Notes: generated from the sequence alone by a model not told the origin. Counted from the first letter of the stretch, positions 25,335 to 34,481 are shown. The stretch is DNA of 64,000 bases from Bradyrhizobium daqingense (GCF_021044685.1 NZ_CP088014.1:6186001-6250000); one strand, 5' to 3'. A program made the numbers and translations.

Positions 25335-25673
25335 ATGAAGCATTCAGTCTGCGAACACTGTTCCACTCCCGTCGCGCGCGCACTTCGGCTCCCGCGCAGA
25401 TTCGGTCGTGCGCTGATCTGGCTCTATCGGCACACGCTGTCGCTCCTCGTCGGCTACAACTGCCGGCACCTGCCGACCTGCTCGGTCTACGGCGACGAAG
25501 CGATCGAGCGGTTCGGACTCTGGGGCGGCGGATGGATGACGTTGGCGCGGCTGCTGCGTTGCAATCCCTTGGGCACATCCGGCATCGACAACGTGCCGCT
25601 CACACCGCCGCAGGGCGCGCGCTGGTATCTGCCCTGGCGCTACGGCCGCTGGCGCGGGGTCAACACATCCTGA
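25335..25673 (+). CDS. yidD: Membrane protein insertion efficiency factor YidD
   Basis: A 112-residue protein with the YidD core: LIWLYRHTLSLLVGYNCRHL, PTCSVYGDEAIERFG and GGWMTLARLLRCNPLG, including the conserved cysteines in CRHLPTCS and RCNP. YidD is a small inner-membrane-associated protein that helps YidC insert membrane proteins. It is not next to rnpA or yidC here. The start is uncertain: the ATG at 25335 gives a typical length, while an ATG at 25257 would add 26 residues. Confidence 0.85.
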   Translation: MKHSVCEHCSTPVARALRLPRRFGRALIWLYRHTLSLLVGYNCRHLPTCSVYGDEAIERFGLWGGGWMTLARLLRCNPLGTSGIDNVPLTPPQGARWYLPWRYGRWRGVNTS

Positions 25674-25765
25674 GGCTGCTGCGGAGCTTTGCGCATCGCT
25701 GCCTCTCCCGGAACAGGAACTTTGCTCTCGCGTTGATGTGCTGCTCCCATAGGGAGGAAACAACA

Positions 25766-25975
25766 ATGCGCTGGAAAATCAGCCCTCATTTTCCCTTCGG
25801 TTTTGGGCCCAGCCGCGGTCGGGCGGGCCATCACGACCCCAGAACCATCGATCTGCTCGCGATCATCGCCCTGCTGATACTCATACTCGGCTCCGGCTGG
25901 TATCTGTCGACGAGCCTTGCGACAGCCCCGAGCACGACGTCATTCATCGTGCCGAGCCAAAGCGTGCACTGGTAA
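25766..25975 (+). CDS. Small single-pass membrane protein
   Basis: A 69-residue protein behind an excellent ribosome-binding site (GGGAGGAAACAACA then ATG). The N-terminal part is basic and His-containing (MRWKISPHFPFGFGPSRGRA), followed by one hydrophobic helix (TIDLLAIIALLILILGSGWY) and a short Ser/Thr-rich tail. It lies 92 bp after yidD in the same direction and ends 6 bp before the convergent reductase gene. Function unknown. Confidence 0.65.
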   Translation: MRWKISPHFPFGFGPSRGRAGHHDPRTIDLLAIIALLILILGSGWYLSTSLATAPSTTSFIVPSQSVHW

Positions 25976-25981
25976 GCCGAC

Positions 25982-26938
25982 TTATAGGTCCAGCACCAAT
26001 CGATCGGACTCTGCCCCGGCGACGCAAATCATGAGATAGCGCTCGCGCTCGTAAGGCGACAGGATGCGGTCGCGGTGCACGGGCTTGCCTTCGATCCATC
26101 CAACCTTGCAGGCGCCGCAAATGCCGCCGCAGCATGACGACGCTATATCTATGCCTCCTGCCTGCAACGCGGCCAGCATGGTCTGCCCCGCACGAACTTG
26201 AATCTCGGTCCCTGTCCGGGCCAGCGACAGCGTAAAGGGCTTCGCGTCGGGATCGAGCACGGGCGGCGGCGCGACGAAACGCTCGATATGAACATTCGCC
26301 GCAGGCCACGTGGCGGTCACTCGCTCGAATTCGTCGATCATGCTTTCCGGTCCGCAGCAGGCGACCAGCGTCTGCTCGCCGGCTTCCCCGACCAAAGATT
26401 CAAGATCCGGACGTCCTCCCTGCGATGTGCGATGCACAACGACCCGGCCCGCGTCGATGAATGGCGCAAGATATGTGGCGAGCGGCACCTCGCCGCGTAT
26501 GATCAGATGCAGCACAAACTCGGCACCGCCAATCCGAGCGAGGTGCCGTGCCATCGACAGGAACGGCGTCACGCCGATGCCGCCCGCGACGAACACATGG
26601 CGCGCGATATCAGCCCCCGCCTCCAGTCCCCCACGCGGCAGCGAAACGCCGATGACATCGCCGACGCCGATCTCGTCGTGGAGTGCGCGCGAACCGCCTC
26701 TCCCTTCCGCCTCGCGCTTCACCGCGATGAGGTAGCGCTCGTTGTCGGCGGGCTCGTTGCAAAGCGAATAGGTGCGCACGAGCCCGTTCGGCAGATGCAG
26801 ATCGATATGCGCGCCCGGTTTGAACGGCGGCAATTCCCAATGGTCGGGGTCGACCAGGGTCAGCAGCTTGATCCCGCTGCCTGCATCCTCGATGCCGAAG
26901 ACGACCGTTTTGACCGTGGTAATTGGGCGCGCTTTCAT
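25982..26938 (-). CDS. Phthalate-dioxygenase-reductase-type oxidoreductase (FMN, NAD, 2Fe-2S)
   Basis: A 318-residue reductase with the order typical of the PDR/VanB family. The FMN-binding domain has RTYSLCNEP (Arg55-Ser58), the NAD domain has HVFVAGGIGVTPFLSMA and ACCGPESMI, and the C-terminal plant-type ferredoxin domain has Cys ligands in SSCCGGICGACKVGW plus MICVAG. It passes electrons from NAD(P)H through FMN and the 2Fe-2S cluster to an oxygenase partner. No oxygenase gene is nearby. Its ATG overlaps the stop of the upstream MOSC gene by 4 bp, so the two are translationally coupled. Confidence 0.92.
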   Translation of the reverse strand: MKARPITTVKTVVFGIEDAGSGIKLLTLVDPDHWELPPFKPGAHIDLHLPNGLVRTYSLCNEPADNERYLIAVKREAEGRGGSRALHDEIGVGDVIGVSLPRGGLEAGADIARHVFVAGGIGVTPFLSMARHLARIGGAEFVLHLIIRGEVPLATYLAPFIDAGRVVVHRTSQGGRPDLESLVGEAGEQTLVACCGPESMIDEFERVTATWPAANVHIERFVAPPPVLDPDAKPFTLSLARTGTEIQVRAGQTMLAALQAGGIDIASSCCGGICGACKVGWIEGKPVHRDRILSPYERERYLMICVAGAESDRLVLDL

Positions 26939-27456
26939 GCCGCGTTCCGTACGGTGTCGCCGACCTTCACGATCCCGCCCTGGAGTATTCTACAGTTGAG
27001 GCCCGAACGGTTGATCAGGGGATCGAAGATCGCCTTGCCAGTGATCTCCTCGATATGCCGGCACGGTACCGAGAGCCGGGTCGCTTCCAACAAAGTCTCG
27101 CCGAGCCAGAAGCGACGGCCGACGAGATGGTTCAGCGGCACGCCCTCGACCGTCACGTTGCGCCGATGCTCTTCCGGGCCGAGTTCGATGCCAAAGTCGC
27201 GTTTGACCGCGACGAGGGTCTCGAGCTCGAACAAGGTGACCTGTCGGCCCTCTTCGGGCTTGTGCGAATAGAACCCTTCCTCGTTGCCGAGCATGTAGCG
27301 ATCGCCTTCGATGCCCCGGGCGGCGATCAGCGAAATGGACTGCATTGCCCGCATCGGCAGGAACGCACGAGGCGTGAGGTGAAGGAAGCGCACCAAGCCG
27401 GTCCAACCGATTTGTGCTGCGCCCGGCGCGTGGCCGGCGCTGACGGTATCGAGCAT
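26935..27456 (-). CDS. MOSC domain protein
   Basis: A 173-residue MOSC domain, the fold shared by molybdenum cofactor sulphurases and YiiM-type proteins. Visible features are GIEGDRYMLGNEEGFYSHKP, RRNVTVEGVPLNHLVGRRFW and the candidate catalytic Cys in RLSVPCRHIEEI. MOSC proteins often transfer sulphur or support molybdenum-enzyme detoxification reactions. It is coupled to the downstream PDR-type reductase, a pairing reminiscent of YiiM-reductase fusions, and follows the MFS transporter gene. A function in reducing N-hydroxylated or other imported compounds is possible but unproven. Confidence 0.85.
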   Translation of the reverse strand: MLDTVSAGHAPGAAQIGWTGLVRFLHLTPRAFLPMRAMQSISLIAARGIEGDRYMLGNEEGFYSHKPEEGRQVTLFELETLVAVKRDFGIELGPEEHRRNVTVEGVPLNHLVGRRFWLGETLLEATRLSVPCRHIEEITGKAIFDPLINRSGLNCRILQGGIVKVGDTVRNAA

Positions 27457-27510
27457 GACAATTCCCCTTGAGAAGCTGAGGTGGGCCGCCCGGCGCGGCG
27501 CACCATGGGA

Positions 27511-28824
27511 TCAGGTGAGTTCCTTGTTCGCCGTCTCCGGCGCAAACGTGGTCGCAGTCGCGGTGATGGCAGCGCAGGCAATCAGCAGCAGCGAGACCGG
27601 CCAGGTGGCACCGCCGCTCCATGCCATCAAAGAGGCCGCGATCAGCGGGGTCAGCCCGCCGCTGATTGCCGCGCCGACTTGGAATCCGAGCGAGGCGCCG
27701 CTATAGCGCAGCCGCGCGGTGAACAGCTCGGAGTACCAGGGAGCTCCGATGCCGAACATCACCATCTGCCCGAAGGTAATCGCGACCACGATGGTGCAGA
27801 TGACGATGGTGGGATCGCGGGTGTCGAGCAGCCAGAACAGCGGAAAGGCAAACAGGGCCGAAAACACGCAGCTTGCATAGAACATGGTCTTGCGGCCGAC
27901 GAGATCCGACAGCCAGCCGAACAGCGGAATGGCGAGCAAGGCAACCAGCGACGCAGCGAAGGCGCCATTCAGCACCACCGAGCGCGACACGCCGAGATTG
28001 GTCGTGGCGTAGGACATCACGAAGACACCGCCGATGCTGGCATAGGCGATCTCGGAGATCTTCAGTCCGACCGCCGTGAAGAAAGGCCTTCGATGGTGCT
28101 TGAAGATTTCGACCAGCGGCATCTTGGCGACTTCCTTCTTCGCCTGGACCTGACGGAACGCCGCAGTCTCCTCCATGTTCAATCGGATGTAGAGACCGAC
28201 GCCAACCAGCAGGATCGAGATCAGGAACGGAATGCGCCAGCCGTAAGTCATGAAGTCGCTTTCCGGCAAGCTCGCCACCAGCGCGAACATGCCGATCGCG
28301 GCGAGATTGCCGATGGGATTGCCGACCTGCACCATGCTGCCGAGCAGGCCGCGGCGATGCGTCGGACAATTCTCGACCACCATCAGGACGGCCCCGCCCC
28401 ATTCGCCACCGAGGCCGATTCCTTGGAGGAAGCGCAGGCCGATCAGGAGCAGCGGCGCTGCGATGCCGATTTGCTGGTAGGTCGGCAGCAGGCCGATCAG
28501 GAAGGTCCCGATACCCATCACCATGATGGTAATCGCGAGCATCGCCTTGCGGCCGACCCGGTCGCCATAATGGCCGAAGATCGCAGCGCCAAGTGGCCGT
28601 GCCAGGAAGCCCACGGCGTAGGTGCCGAACGCGGCGATGGTGGCGAGCGTCGGATTGCCGGCGGCGAAGAAGACCTTGTTGAACACAAGCGCCGTCGCCG
28701 TGCCGTAAATGAGGAAGTCGTACCATTCGACCGCGGTGCCGATCACGCTCGACCACACGATCCGCCGCAAGCTCGCCGCCTCGTCCGGCGCTACGTTCAG
28801 GGTTACGTCATCTGCTACGGTCAT
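27511..28824 (-). CDS. MFS transporter, metabolite:H+ symporter type
   Basis: A 437-residue, 12-helix major-facilitator protein starting MTVADDVTLNVAPDE. The sequence IVWSSVIGTAVEWYDFLIYG and the loop FGHYGDRVGRKAMLAITIM are typical of the MHS subfamily (ShiA, KgtP and ProP relatives), which import organic acids, osmolytes or aromatic acids with protons. It is the first gene of a probable three-gene unit with MOSC and the PDR reductase (54-bp gap), and is divergent from an XRE-cupin regulator. The substrate is unknown; neighbours suggest something that is taken up and then reduced. Confidence 0.9.
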   Translation of the reverse strand: MTVADDVTLNVAPDEAASLRRIVWSSVIGTAVEWYDFLIYGTATALVFNKVFFAAGNPTLATIAAFGTYAVGFLARPLGAAIFGHYGDRVGRKAMLAITIMVMGIGTFLIGLLPTYQQIGIAAPLLLIGLRFLQGIGLGGEWGGAVLMVVENCPTHRRGLLGSMVQVGNPIGNLAAIGMFALVASLPESDFMTYGWRIPFLISILLVGVGLYIRLNMEETAAFRQVQAKKEVAKMPLVEIFKHHRRPFFTAVGLKISEIAYASIGGVFVMSYATTNLGVSRSVVLNGAFAASLVALLAIPLFGWLSDLVGRKTMFYASCVFSALFAFPLFWLLDTRDPTIVICTIVVAITFGQMVMFGIGAPWYSELFTARLRYSGASLGFQVGAAISGGLTPLIAASLMAWSGGATWPVSLLLIACAAITATATTFAPETANKELT

Positions 28825-29178
28825 CGATCTCTCCAAAAGGTACCGGCGCCAGGGAAAAGCAGTTGGTTCGGTGCGTGGAGCCCACTGGCAGCCACGGCGG
28901 TAAAAACGATCATGTTTACTATTGGAAATCAACGCCGCGGAACGCGGCAAATGCCGACGATCGTGGCAGAGCGCGTCATTTGCATCTCTTTTCAGCTGAT
29001 CTAGCTGATATGCCAGCTCGTTTGCCTACAATATCCGCGGCCTTGCTCGAAATTTCTGCGGTGAAGTTTTCCTTCGGAATACACTCCGGCGCACGTGGAA
29101 TGGGCAGCCTGACGCCGAGGCTGGCAGTCGAGCAGCAAGTGTTGCAAAAGAGGCCTCAGCAGTTCGGGAGACTCATGC
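28825..29178. promoter_or_regulatory. Divergent promoter region with AGCTGAT direct repeat
   Basis: This 354-bp region lies between the MFS operon and the regulator at 29179 and is more AT-rich than its neighbours. AGCTGAT occurs twice in tandem (28994-29000 and 29003-29009), spaced 9 bp, a possible operator. A GCCGCG-GAA-CGCGGC hairpin lies at 28934-28948. No gene is seen here. Confidence 0.45.
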
Positions 29179-29739
29179 GTGCTTGACGTCAACAAAGCGA
29201 CAGCAGTCGGAGCCAATATCCGCCAGGCGCGGATTGCCAAGGGACTGACGCTGGATCAGCTTGCACGGCAGAGCGACCTTACTCGCGGCTACATCTCGCT
29301 GGTCGAGCGCAATCTCAAGATTCCCTCGCTTGCGGCGCTGCTGCGGATGGCCGCAGCACTCGAGGTCAATGTCGCGACCTTCTTCGACCCGAACGCCGAG
29401 CCCACACCGCGCTACACGCTGTTCCGCCGCGAAGACGGCAACGTGCCGCTGTTTCAGGACACGTTTGGCGTAGTGCCTCTGGCCACCGGCCGTACGCGCA
29501 AAATGATGGAGCCCTTCCTGCTCAGCCCGCCGCACAGGGCGGCGACACGCGCGTCGCATGCAGGCGAGGAGCTGCTCTTCGTCATCAACGGCAGGGTCGC
29601 GATCAAGCTCGACGGCGATGAACTCGAGCTCGGCAAGGGCGACTGCCTGTACTTTTCAGGCGAGACGCCGCACGAGGTCAGGAGTCTTGGACGGCAGAAG
29701 GCGGAGCTTCTGGTCGTCGTGGCCCAGAGTCCAACCTAG
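29179..29739 (+). CDS. XRE-family regulator with C-terminal cupin sensor domain
   Basis: A 186-residue regulator starting at a GTG. The helix-turn-helix (IRQARIAKGLTLDQLARQSD then LTRGYISLVERNLKIPSLAA, about 14-58) is followed by a cupin barrel (about 105-180: HAGEELLFVINGRVAIKLDG, LGKGDCLYFSGETPHEV). The PuuR/SutR-like group senses a small metabolite through the cupin and represses a catabolic or transport operon. It is divergent from the MFS-MOSC-reductase operon, which is its probable target. A tandem AGCTGAT repeat lies in the shared promoter region. Confidence 0.88.
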   Translation: MLDVNKATAVGANIRQARIAKGLTLDQLARQSDLTRGYISLVERNLKIPSLAALLRMAAALEVNVATFFDPNAEPTPRYTLFRREDGNVPLFQDTFGVVPLATGRTRKMMEPFLLSPPHRAATRASHAGEELLFVINGRVAIKLDGDELELGKGDCLYFSGETPHEVRSLGRQKAELLVVVAQSPT

Positions 29740-29760
29740 CGGCAGCAGCCACTCAGCTGG

Positions 29761-30969
29761 TTAGCGGAACCAGAAGGAGCGTCCGGACTGCGGCGGGATC
29801 GACTCCGGCGGACGCAGCCGCTTCGGACGCGGCGGCTTTGGCGGCGGCTCGGCGGACGAGGTGGCTTCCGCCGCCGGCGCCGCCTCGCTACCCGGCACCT
29901 TCACCGACAGCAGCAGGTTGGACTCGTGCGTCCGCCAGCGATAGCCCACGCCGAAATCGATCGGCTGGGCGCGCGTGAACAGTGCGGCGTAGCGTTCCTG
30001 ATATCGGCCGGGGAATTCGTCGATCGGACCGAGATAGCGGCCGAACGGGAAGAACCGCCATTGCCGCGCGCTGTAATTCGCGAGCGGAATGCCGGAATCG
30101 TCCTGGATGATGGTGGCGCTGTTGGCGAGCAGCCAGTCGCGCGCGGCGGTGAAATTACCGGAATGCAGCAGATAGGACGCGCTCTTGATCAGGCTGTTGC
30201 CGGGGCCGAGCGTCTCGCAGAATTTCAGGAAACCGGTCGCGCGTGCCCCGGAATTGGAAAGGTCGGTCGAGAAATAATACAGCGTGCGCGATTCCCCTTC
30301 GCTGCCGGCGAAAGTGATGCGGACGCCGCGCGTCGCGTTCCGTCCCGGATTGTCGACATGCACCCCACCCTTGTCGTCGAGCGCGATCATCTCGACGTTG
30401 CGAATGGTCTTGCCGGAACGGGCGAGAAAGACATAGAGAATCGGCAGCGTGCCGTTGACCTGGTTGGCGCTCAAGTCGACCTTCATCTGCTTGGTGATGA
30501 AGAACGAGAAGCTCAGGATCGAGCCGAGCGAGCGCTCCACATTGTAGAGCGCGGCGCCGACCGAACCGCGCGGCAGCCGCGTCAGGTCAGGCACGGCCCC
30601 CACGGGCTCGAGCGCGCCGAGCACATAGGTGCTGGCCTTGGCGTAGAAGGTGTTGGCGTAGAGGAAATCCGGACCGCTGAACAGGTAGAACACGGTCGGT
30701 CGGGGCGCGGCCAGATTGACGTCGGCCCAGCTGCGGATCTTCGAGAGTTGCCGCTGCTCGAGCTGGGCGAACGCGCCGTCGAAGAATTTTGCGTGCCGCT
30801 GCCAGGCGGGATCCCTGGTGAGCGGCAGCAGCGGGGAGTCCGCCGAAGGCTGCATGCCCGCAAGGAAGCGCGCGGTATCGTCGAAGGTGACCTCCGCCGC
30901 ATGCGTGGACGAGACGGAAGCAGCCAGCAGGGCAAGAGCGACGGCCGCAATTCTGAAGGCTCGGACCAT
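29761..30969 (-). CDS. Exported hypothetical protein with Pro-rich C-terminus
   Basis: A 402-residue protein starting MVRAFRIAAVALALLAASVS, a clear signal peptide with cleavage after THA-AE. The mature part has an alpha/beta feel (DFLYANTFYAKASTYVLGAL, TLYYFSTDLSNSGARATGFL, SASYLLHSGNFTAARDWLLA) and ends with a proline/arginine-rich tail (PPPKPPRPKRLRPPESIPPQ). No known domain is recognised. It is separated by only 2 bp from the APC permease gene upstream, so the two form an operon, and it may be a periplasmic protein working with transport. Confidence 0.72.
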   Translation of the reverse strand: MVRAFRIAAVALALLAASVSSTHAAEVTFDDTARFLAGMQPSADSPLLPLTRDPAWQRHAKFFDGAFAQLEQRQLSKIRSWADVNLAAPRPTVFYLFSGPDFLYANTFYAKASTYVLGALEPVGAVPDLTRLPRGSVGAALYNVERSLGSILSFSFFITKQMKVDLSANQVNGTLPILYVFLARSGKTIRNVEMIALDDKGGVHVDNPGRNATRGVRITFAGSEGESRTLYYFSTDLSNSGARATGFLKFCETLGPGNSLIKSASYLLHSGNFTAARDWLLANSATIIQDDSGIPLANYSARQWRFFPFGRYLGPIDEFPGRYQERYAALFTRAQPIDFGVGYRWRTHESNLLLSVKVPGSEAAPAAEATSSAEPPPKPPRPKRLRPPESIPPQSGRSFWFR

Positions 30970-30971
30970 GT

Positions 30972-32339
30972 CTATTCGCGATGTGGTGAAGCGGCAACGG
31001 CGACCGGCCGCCTGCGGAAAACAGCATAAATCAACAGGCCCGAGAGCATGACGAGCATCCCCGACAGCGACTGCAACGGTCGCTCGGTCAAGAGGTAATA
31101 CATCATGAACGCGGTCACGAGCAGGAAAACCAGCGGCGTGAACGGGTATCCCCAGGCGCGATAGGGCCTGGGGATATCGGGATCCGTGATGCGAAGCTTG
31201 ATGACCCCGGCGACGGTGAAGAACGAGCAGAACAGCAGCGCGAACTGGATGAAGTCGAGGACCGCCTCGAAGCTGCGCGTGAACAGCAGCAGGTTGGCGA
31301 TGGCGAGCTGCAACAGGATGGCATAGGCCGGCGCGCCGCTCGTCGATCGCTTCGAGAATACGCGGAGCGCCGGAATGTCTTCGCCCATCGTCATCATCAC
31401 GCGCGGGCCGATCCACATCATCGCGCTGATCGAGGAGATCAGGCCGACACAGATCATCGCGCCGACGATCCGTCCGCCGAGATCGCCGAAGATGGCGCTG
31501 CCGGCGACGCTGGCGACGTCGAGTTGGCCGGCAAGCGCGCTAACCGGTGTCGAATAGAGGAACACCGCGTTCAGAGCGACGTAGAGAACGAGTACGATCA
31601 GAGTGCCCAGGAGCAACGCGCGCGGCAGGCTGCGCTGCGGCGTCTTCATCTCGCCGATGATGTAGGTCGCGGCATTCCATCCCGAGAACGAATACATCAC
31701 GAACACGAGCCCGATCGCGAAGGGGGCGCTGACGATGTGGACGAGATCGCCCGGCTGCGGCGTGAAGGCGATCTGCTGCGGCATGCCGATGACGAAGCCG
31801 GCCACCAGGAAGGCGACGATCAGCACCACCTTCAGGATCGTCGAGATCAGCTGGAACGTCGCGGAGTGTCTGACGCCGGTCAGTTGCACGAGCGAAACCA
31901 GCCACACCACGCCGATGGCGAGCGGGATCGGCGGCAGATCGGGCGCGACCGATTTGGCGTATTCGCCGAACGCCATCGCCGCGAGCGCGACCGGCGCCGC
32001 AAACCCCACCGTTGCCGAGACCCAGCCGGCGAGGAAGCCGAAAGCGGGATGATAGGCGCGGCCGAGGAAATTGTATTCGCCGCTCGAACGCGGAAACATC
32101 GCGCCCAATTCGCTGTAGGAGAACACCCCGCACAGGGCGACAATGCCGCCGACCGTCCAGAGCAGCAGGATCGAGAAGCCGGACGGAATGTCCTTGACCT
32201 GGAAGCCGAGGCTGGTGAAGACGCCGACCCCGATCATGTCGGCAACGACGATGGCCGTTGCGACGGGAACGGATACCCCCGACCCGCTTCCGGTCAGCCG
32301 GCCAGTCCAGGGCGCGGTACCGGCACCTGATGCCGTCAT
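30972..32339 (-). CDS. APC-family amino-acid permease
   Basis: A 455-residue polytopic protein with about 12 membrane helices. The first helices read VATAIVVADMIGVGVFTSLG (the G-x-G-x-F ligand-binding loop of APC transporters) and LWTVGGIVALCGVFSYSELG. Late signatures include PYRAWGYPFTPLVFLLVTAF. Such proteins import or exchange amino acids or amines. The ATG at 32339 is preferred because GAGGAC lies upstream; an in-frame start four codons earlier exists. It shares a transcript with the exported protein 29761-30969. Confidence 0.9.
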   Translation of the reverse strand: MTASGAGTAPWTGRLTGSGSGVSVPVATAIVVADMIGVGVFTSLGFQVKDIPSGFSILLLWTVGGIVALCGVFSYSELGAMFPRSSGEYNFLGRAYHPAFGFLAGWVSATVGFAAPVALAAMAFGEYAKSVAPDLPPIPLAIGVVWLVSLVQLTGVRHSATFQLISTILKVVLIVAFLVAGFVIGMPQQIAFTPQPGDLVHIVSAPFAIGLVFVMYSFSGWNAATYIIGEMKTPQRSLPRALLLGTLIVLVLYVALNAVFLYSTPVSALAGQLDVASVAGSAIFGDLGGRIVGAMICVGLISSISAMMWIGPRVMMTMGEDIPALRVFSKRSTSGAPAYAILLQLAIANLLLFTRSFEAVLDFIQFALLFCSFFTVAGVIKLRITDPDIPRPYRAWGYPFTPLVFLLVTAFMMYYLLTERPLQSLSGMLVMLSGLLIYAVFRRRPVAVAASPHRE

Positions 32340-32655
32340 CGGGGTCCTCAAACCTCAGGCCTCACGCCTCGTGCGAAGCATCGTGCAAATTGCTCAGTCA
32401 ATTCAAGCAGGGTTAACAAGGGTTAAATGAGGCAGGTCCAACGGGTATCGTGGCACCTTTGCGGGCAAGAAGCCTGCACCGACCCGGACAATCACGTTCT
32501 CCTTCCCCACAATCACGACACGATTGCATGGTCCCCTAAGCGTCCCGGATGTGGGGAAGTTTCTCCGGACGCTTAACGTCGCCTAAACGCCAGTCGGCTC
32601 AATTGTCTAGAAATGCCGATGGACGTGACTTGATGTGACTCGGGGTCATGGGTGA
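32340..32655. other. Intergenic region with an inverted repeat
   Basis: This is the promoter region for the permease operon (minus) and the hydrolase lipoprotein (plus). TAAGCGTCC (32537-32545) is the inverse of GGACGCTTA (32567-32575), about 80 bp upstream of the ATG at 32656. A GTTAAC-GGGTTAA pair near 32411 resembles CtrA half-sites with the wrong spacing. No gene is seen. Confidence 0.4.
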
Positions 32656-33975
32656 ATGGTCGGGGCCGTTCCCAAACTGAGAACTGACACGCGTGCCGGC
32701 CGGACCACGTCCGGCGCGCGTGGTCGTTTGCTCCGGGCCAGCCTGATCCCAGCCTTGGTGCCGCTGTCGCTGACGCTGGCTCAATGCGGCAAGGCGCCCG
32801 ATCCGGCGGCGCTCGCGGCGAACTCGCAGGCCAACGTCCAGGTGGTCTCCAAGACGAAGACGCAGGTGGCAAGCGCAGACACATTCGAGGATCGCTTCCC
32901 TGCCCCGCAGTTCAGGGAGCGTTTCCCCTCGGCGAGCGAGAGCTTTCTGCAGCGGCAGATGTCGGACTTCTCGCCCAGGCGTGCCGTGCAGCCGCAGCCG
33001 GAGCAGGTACCTTACAAGGTGGCTTCGCTCGAGCCGCAGCTCCCCTACAAGCGTCCACCGCGCGAGGACCTGACGACGCTCGTCAGCATGAAGTCGTCGG
33101 CCTTCCCCTATTTCGGCAACAACCCCGCCTCCGACGCGCCCTTCCTCAACATCTCCAAGGGCGACCGCCGCGGTCACCGCAGCTATTCGGGTCGCGTCTA
33201 CTGGCAGGACGAGACCTACAATGACAGCCGCGTGCTGGTGCACGTCCCCGACCATTTCGACGTCCGCAAGCCGGGCGTGATCGTGGTGTTCTTCCACGGC
33301 AATGGCGCGACGCTGGAGCGTGACGTGCGCGACCGGCAGATGGTGCCGAAACAGATCACCGATTCCGGCGCCAACGCGATCCTGCTGGCGCCGCAGATGG
33401 CGGTCGACGCCGCCGATTCCAGCGCAGGAAAATTCTGGCAGGCCGGCGGCTTCAAGCGCTTCATGGAGGAGTCGGCCACCCATCTGGCCCGGCTCACCGG
33501 CGATCCCAACAGCGCGCGCGCCTTCGCCACCATGCCGATCGTGATCATCGGCTATAGCGGTGGCTTCCTGCCGACCGCCTGGAGCCTGGAGGTCGGCGGC
33601 ATCAGCGACCGCGTCCGCGGCGTCGTGTTGCTCGACGCGGTCTACGGCGAGATGGACAAGTTCGCCTCCTGGATCGAAAGCCATCGCTCCGGCTTCTTCG
33701 TCAGCGCCTACACGCGCTACACGGCGCGGCGCGACCGCGAGCTGATGAGCATGCTGCGGCAGAAGGGCATCAGCGTCTCCGAGGACATGGACGGGCCGTT
33801 GCGCCCCGGCAGCGTCGTGTTCGTGGAGACCGGCGAAGGCATCACCCATCGCGACTACGTCACGCGAGCCTGGACGCGGGATCCGCTGAAGGACGTGCTG
33901 GTGAAGATGTCGGCGACGCCTTCGCTCGCGCTGACGCGCGTCGCCTCCACCAATCCATCCGCATCGAGCCGCTAG
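32656..33975 (+). CDS. Exported alpha/beta-hydrolase-like protein, probable lipoprotein
   Basis: A 439-residue protein. The N-terminus has a basic stretch and then LIPALVPLSLTLAQCGK, a plausible lipobox with Cys44. After a variable 100-residue linker, an alpha/beta hydrolase core appears: VIVVFFHGNGATLERDV (oxyanion turn), VIIGYSGGFLPTAWSLE with nucleophile Ser in GYSGG, and GEGITHRDYV supplying a candidate His. The substrate is unknown; esterase or amidase activity at the cell envelope is a reasonable inference. It is transcribed divergently from the permease operon. Confidence 0.75.
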   Translation: MVGAVPKLRTDTRAGRTTSGARGRLLRASLIPALVPLSLTLAQCGKAPDPAALAANSQANVQVVSKTKTQVASADTFEDRFPAPQFRERFPSASESFLQRQMSDFSPRRAVQPQPEQVPYKVASLEPQLPYKRPPREDLTTLVSMKSSAFPYFGNNPASDAPFLNISKGDRRGHRSYSGRVYWQDETYNDSRVLVHVPDHFDVRKPGVIVVFFHGNGATLERDVRDRQMVPKQITDSGANAILLAPQMAVDAADSSAGKFWQAGGFKRFMEESATHLARLTGDPNSARAFATMPIVIIGYSGGFLPTAWSLEVGGISDRVRGVVLLDAVYGEMDKFASWIESHRSGFFVSAYTRYTARRDRELMSMLRQKGISVSEDMDGPLRPGSVVFVETGEGITHRDYVTRAWTRDPLKDVLVKMSATPSLALTRVASTNPSASSR

Positions 33976-34019
33976 CGCGATGAGTTCTTTGAATCGTCAT
34001 CGCGCTGTGGCCTGTCGTT

Positions 34020-34074
34020 TGAGCATGATCTCTTCGAAAACCGCTACGCAGCTTTCCGCGTCATGCTTTCGGCC
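34020..34074. repeat. Imperfect dispersed palindrome around AGCATGAT
   Basis: It runs from GAGCATGATCTCTTCGAAAA to a partly inverted CTTTCCGCGTCATGCT. It resembles an intergenic element that I recall as widespread in Bradyrhizobium and other alphaproteobacteria; it occurs once clearly in this window. Confidence 0.45.
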
Positions 34075-34115
34075 GCGATCGCTCGGCTATCGGCTGAGCC
34101 CGTGCCGGTTCAACC

Positions 34116-34481
34116 TCAGGTCTTCGGCAGCTTCGGAATGCTCTCGGCAAAGCCGTTGAAGCAGGCCAGTCGCTCGTCCTCTTCCTTGAGGAAACGGCAA
34201 TCGGCGTAGCCCTTGGCCTTCGCCGGCTTCGGCTTCGGGGCCGGCGGAATCACCGCGTCGTAGCAGTTGAGACGGTCCTTGGTGCCGTCATCGATCTCGA
34301 GGCAGGCCTGGAGCCGCACCGCGATCGACTGCGGCTTGCCCTTCGGGGCGGCGGCAGCCTCTTTGGTCCCTTTCGGCTTGACCTGCACCAGCGGCTTGTC
34401 CCCCACCATCGGTGGCTTGTCGGCTTGCGCGAACGCGGAGGCTGAATAGAGCACCGCGGCAACCGCCAGAATCATCCTCAT
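34116..34481 (-). CDS. Exported protein with two Cys-x-Leu-x-Cys-type repeats
   Basis: A 121-residue protein with signal peptide MRMILAVAAVLYSASAFAQA. The mature chain contains two related segments, ACLEIDDGTKDRLNCYDAV and CRFLKEEDERLACFNGF, each with two cysteines about 14 residues apart and an acidic-Arg-Leu-x-Cys core. That looks like a duplicated small disulphide-bonded helical hairpin. The linker is Lys/Pro/Ala-rich. Probably periplasmic; function unknown. Confidence 0.68.
   Translation of the reverse strand: MRMILAVAAVLYSASAFAQADKPPMVGDKPLVQVKPKGTKEAAAAPKGKPQSIAVRLQACLEIDDGTKDRLNCYDAVIPPAPKPKPAKAKGYADCRFLKEEDERLACFNGFAESIPKLPKT

Noticed and set aside
32411..32426. CtrA box in GGTTAACAAGGGTTAAA
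   Set aside because: The two TTAA half-sites are separated by six bases rather than seven.
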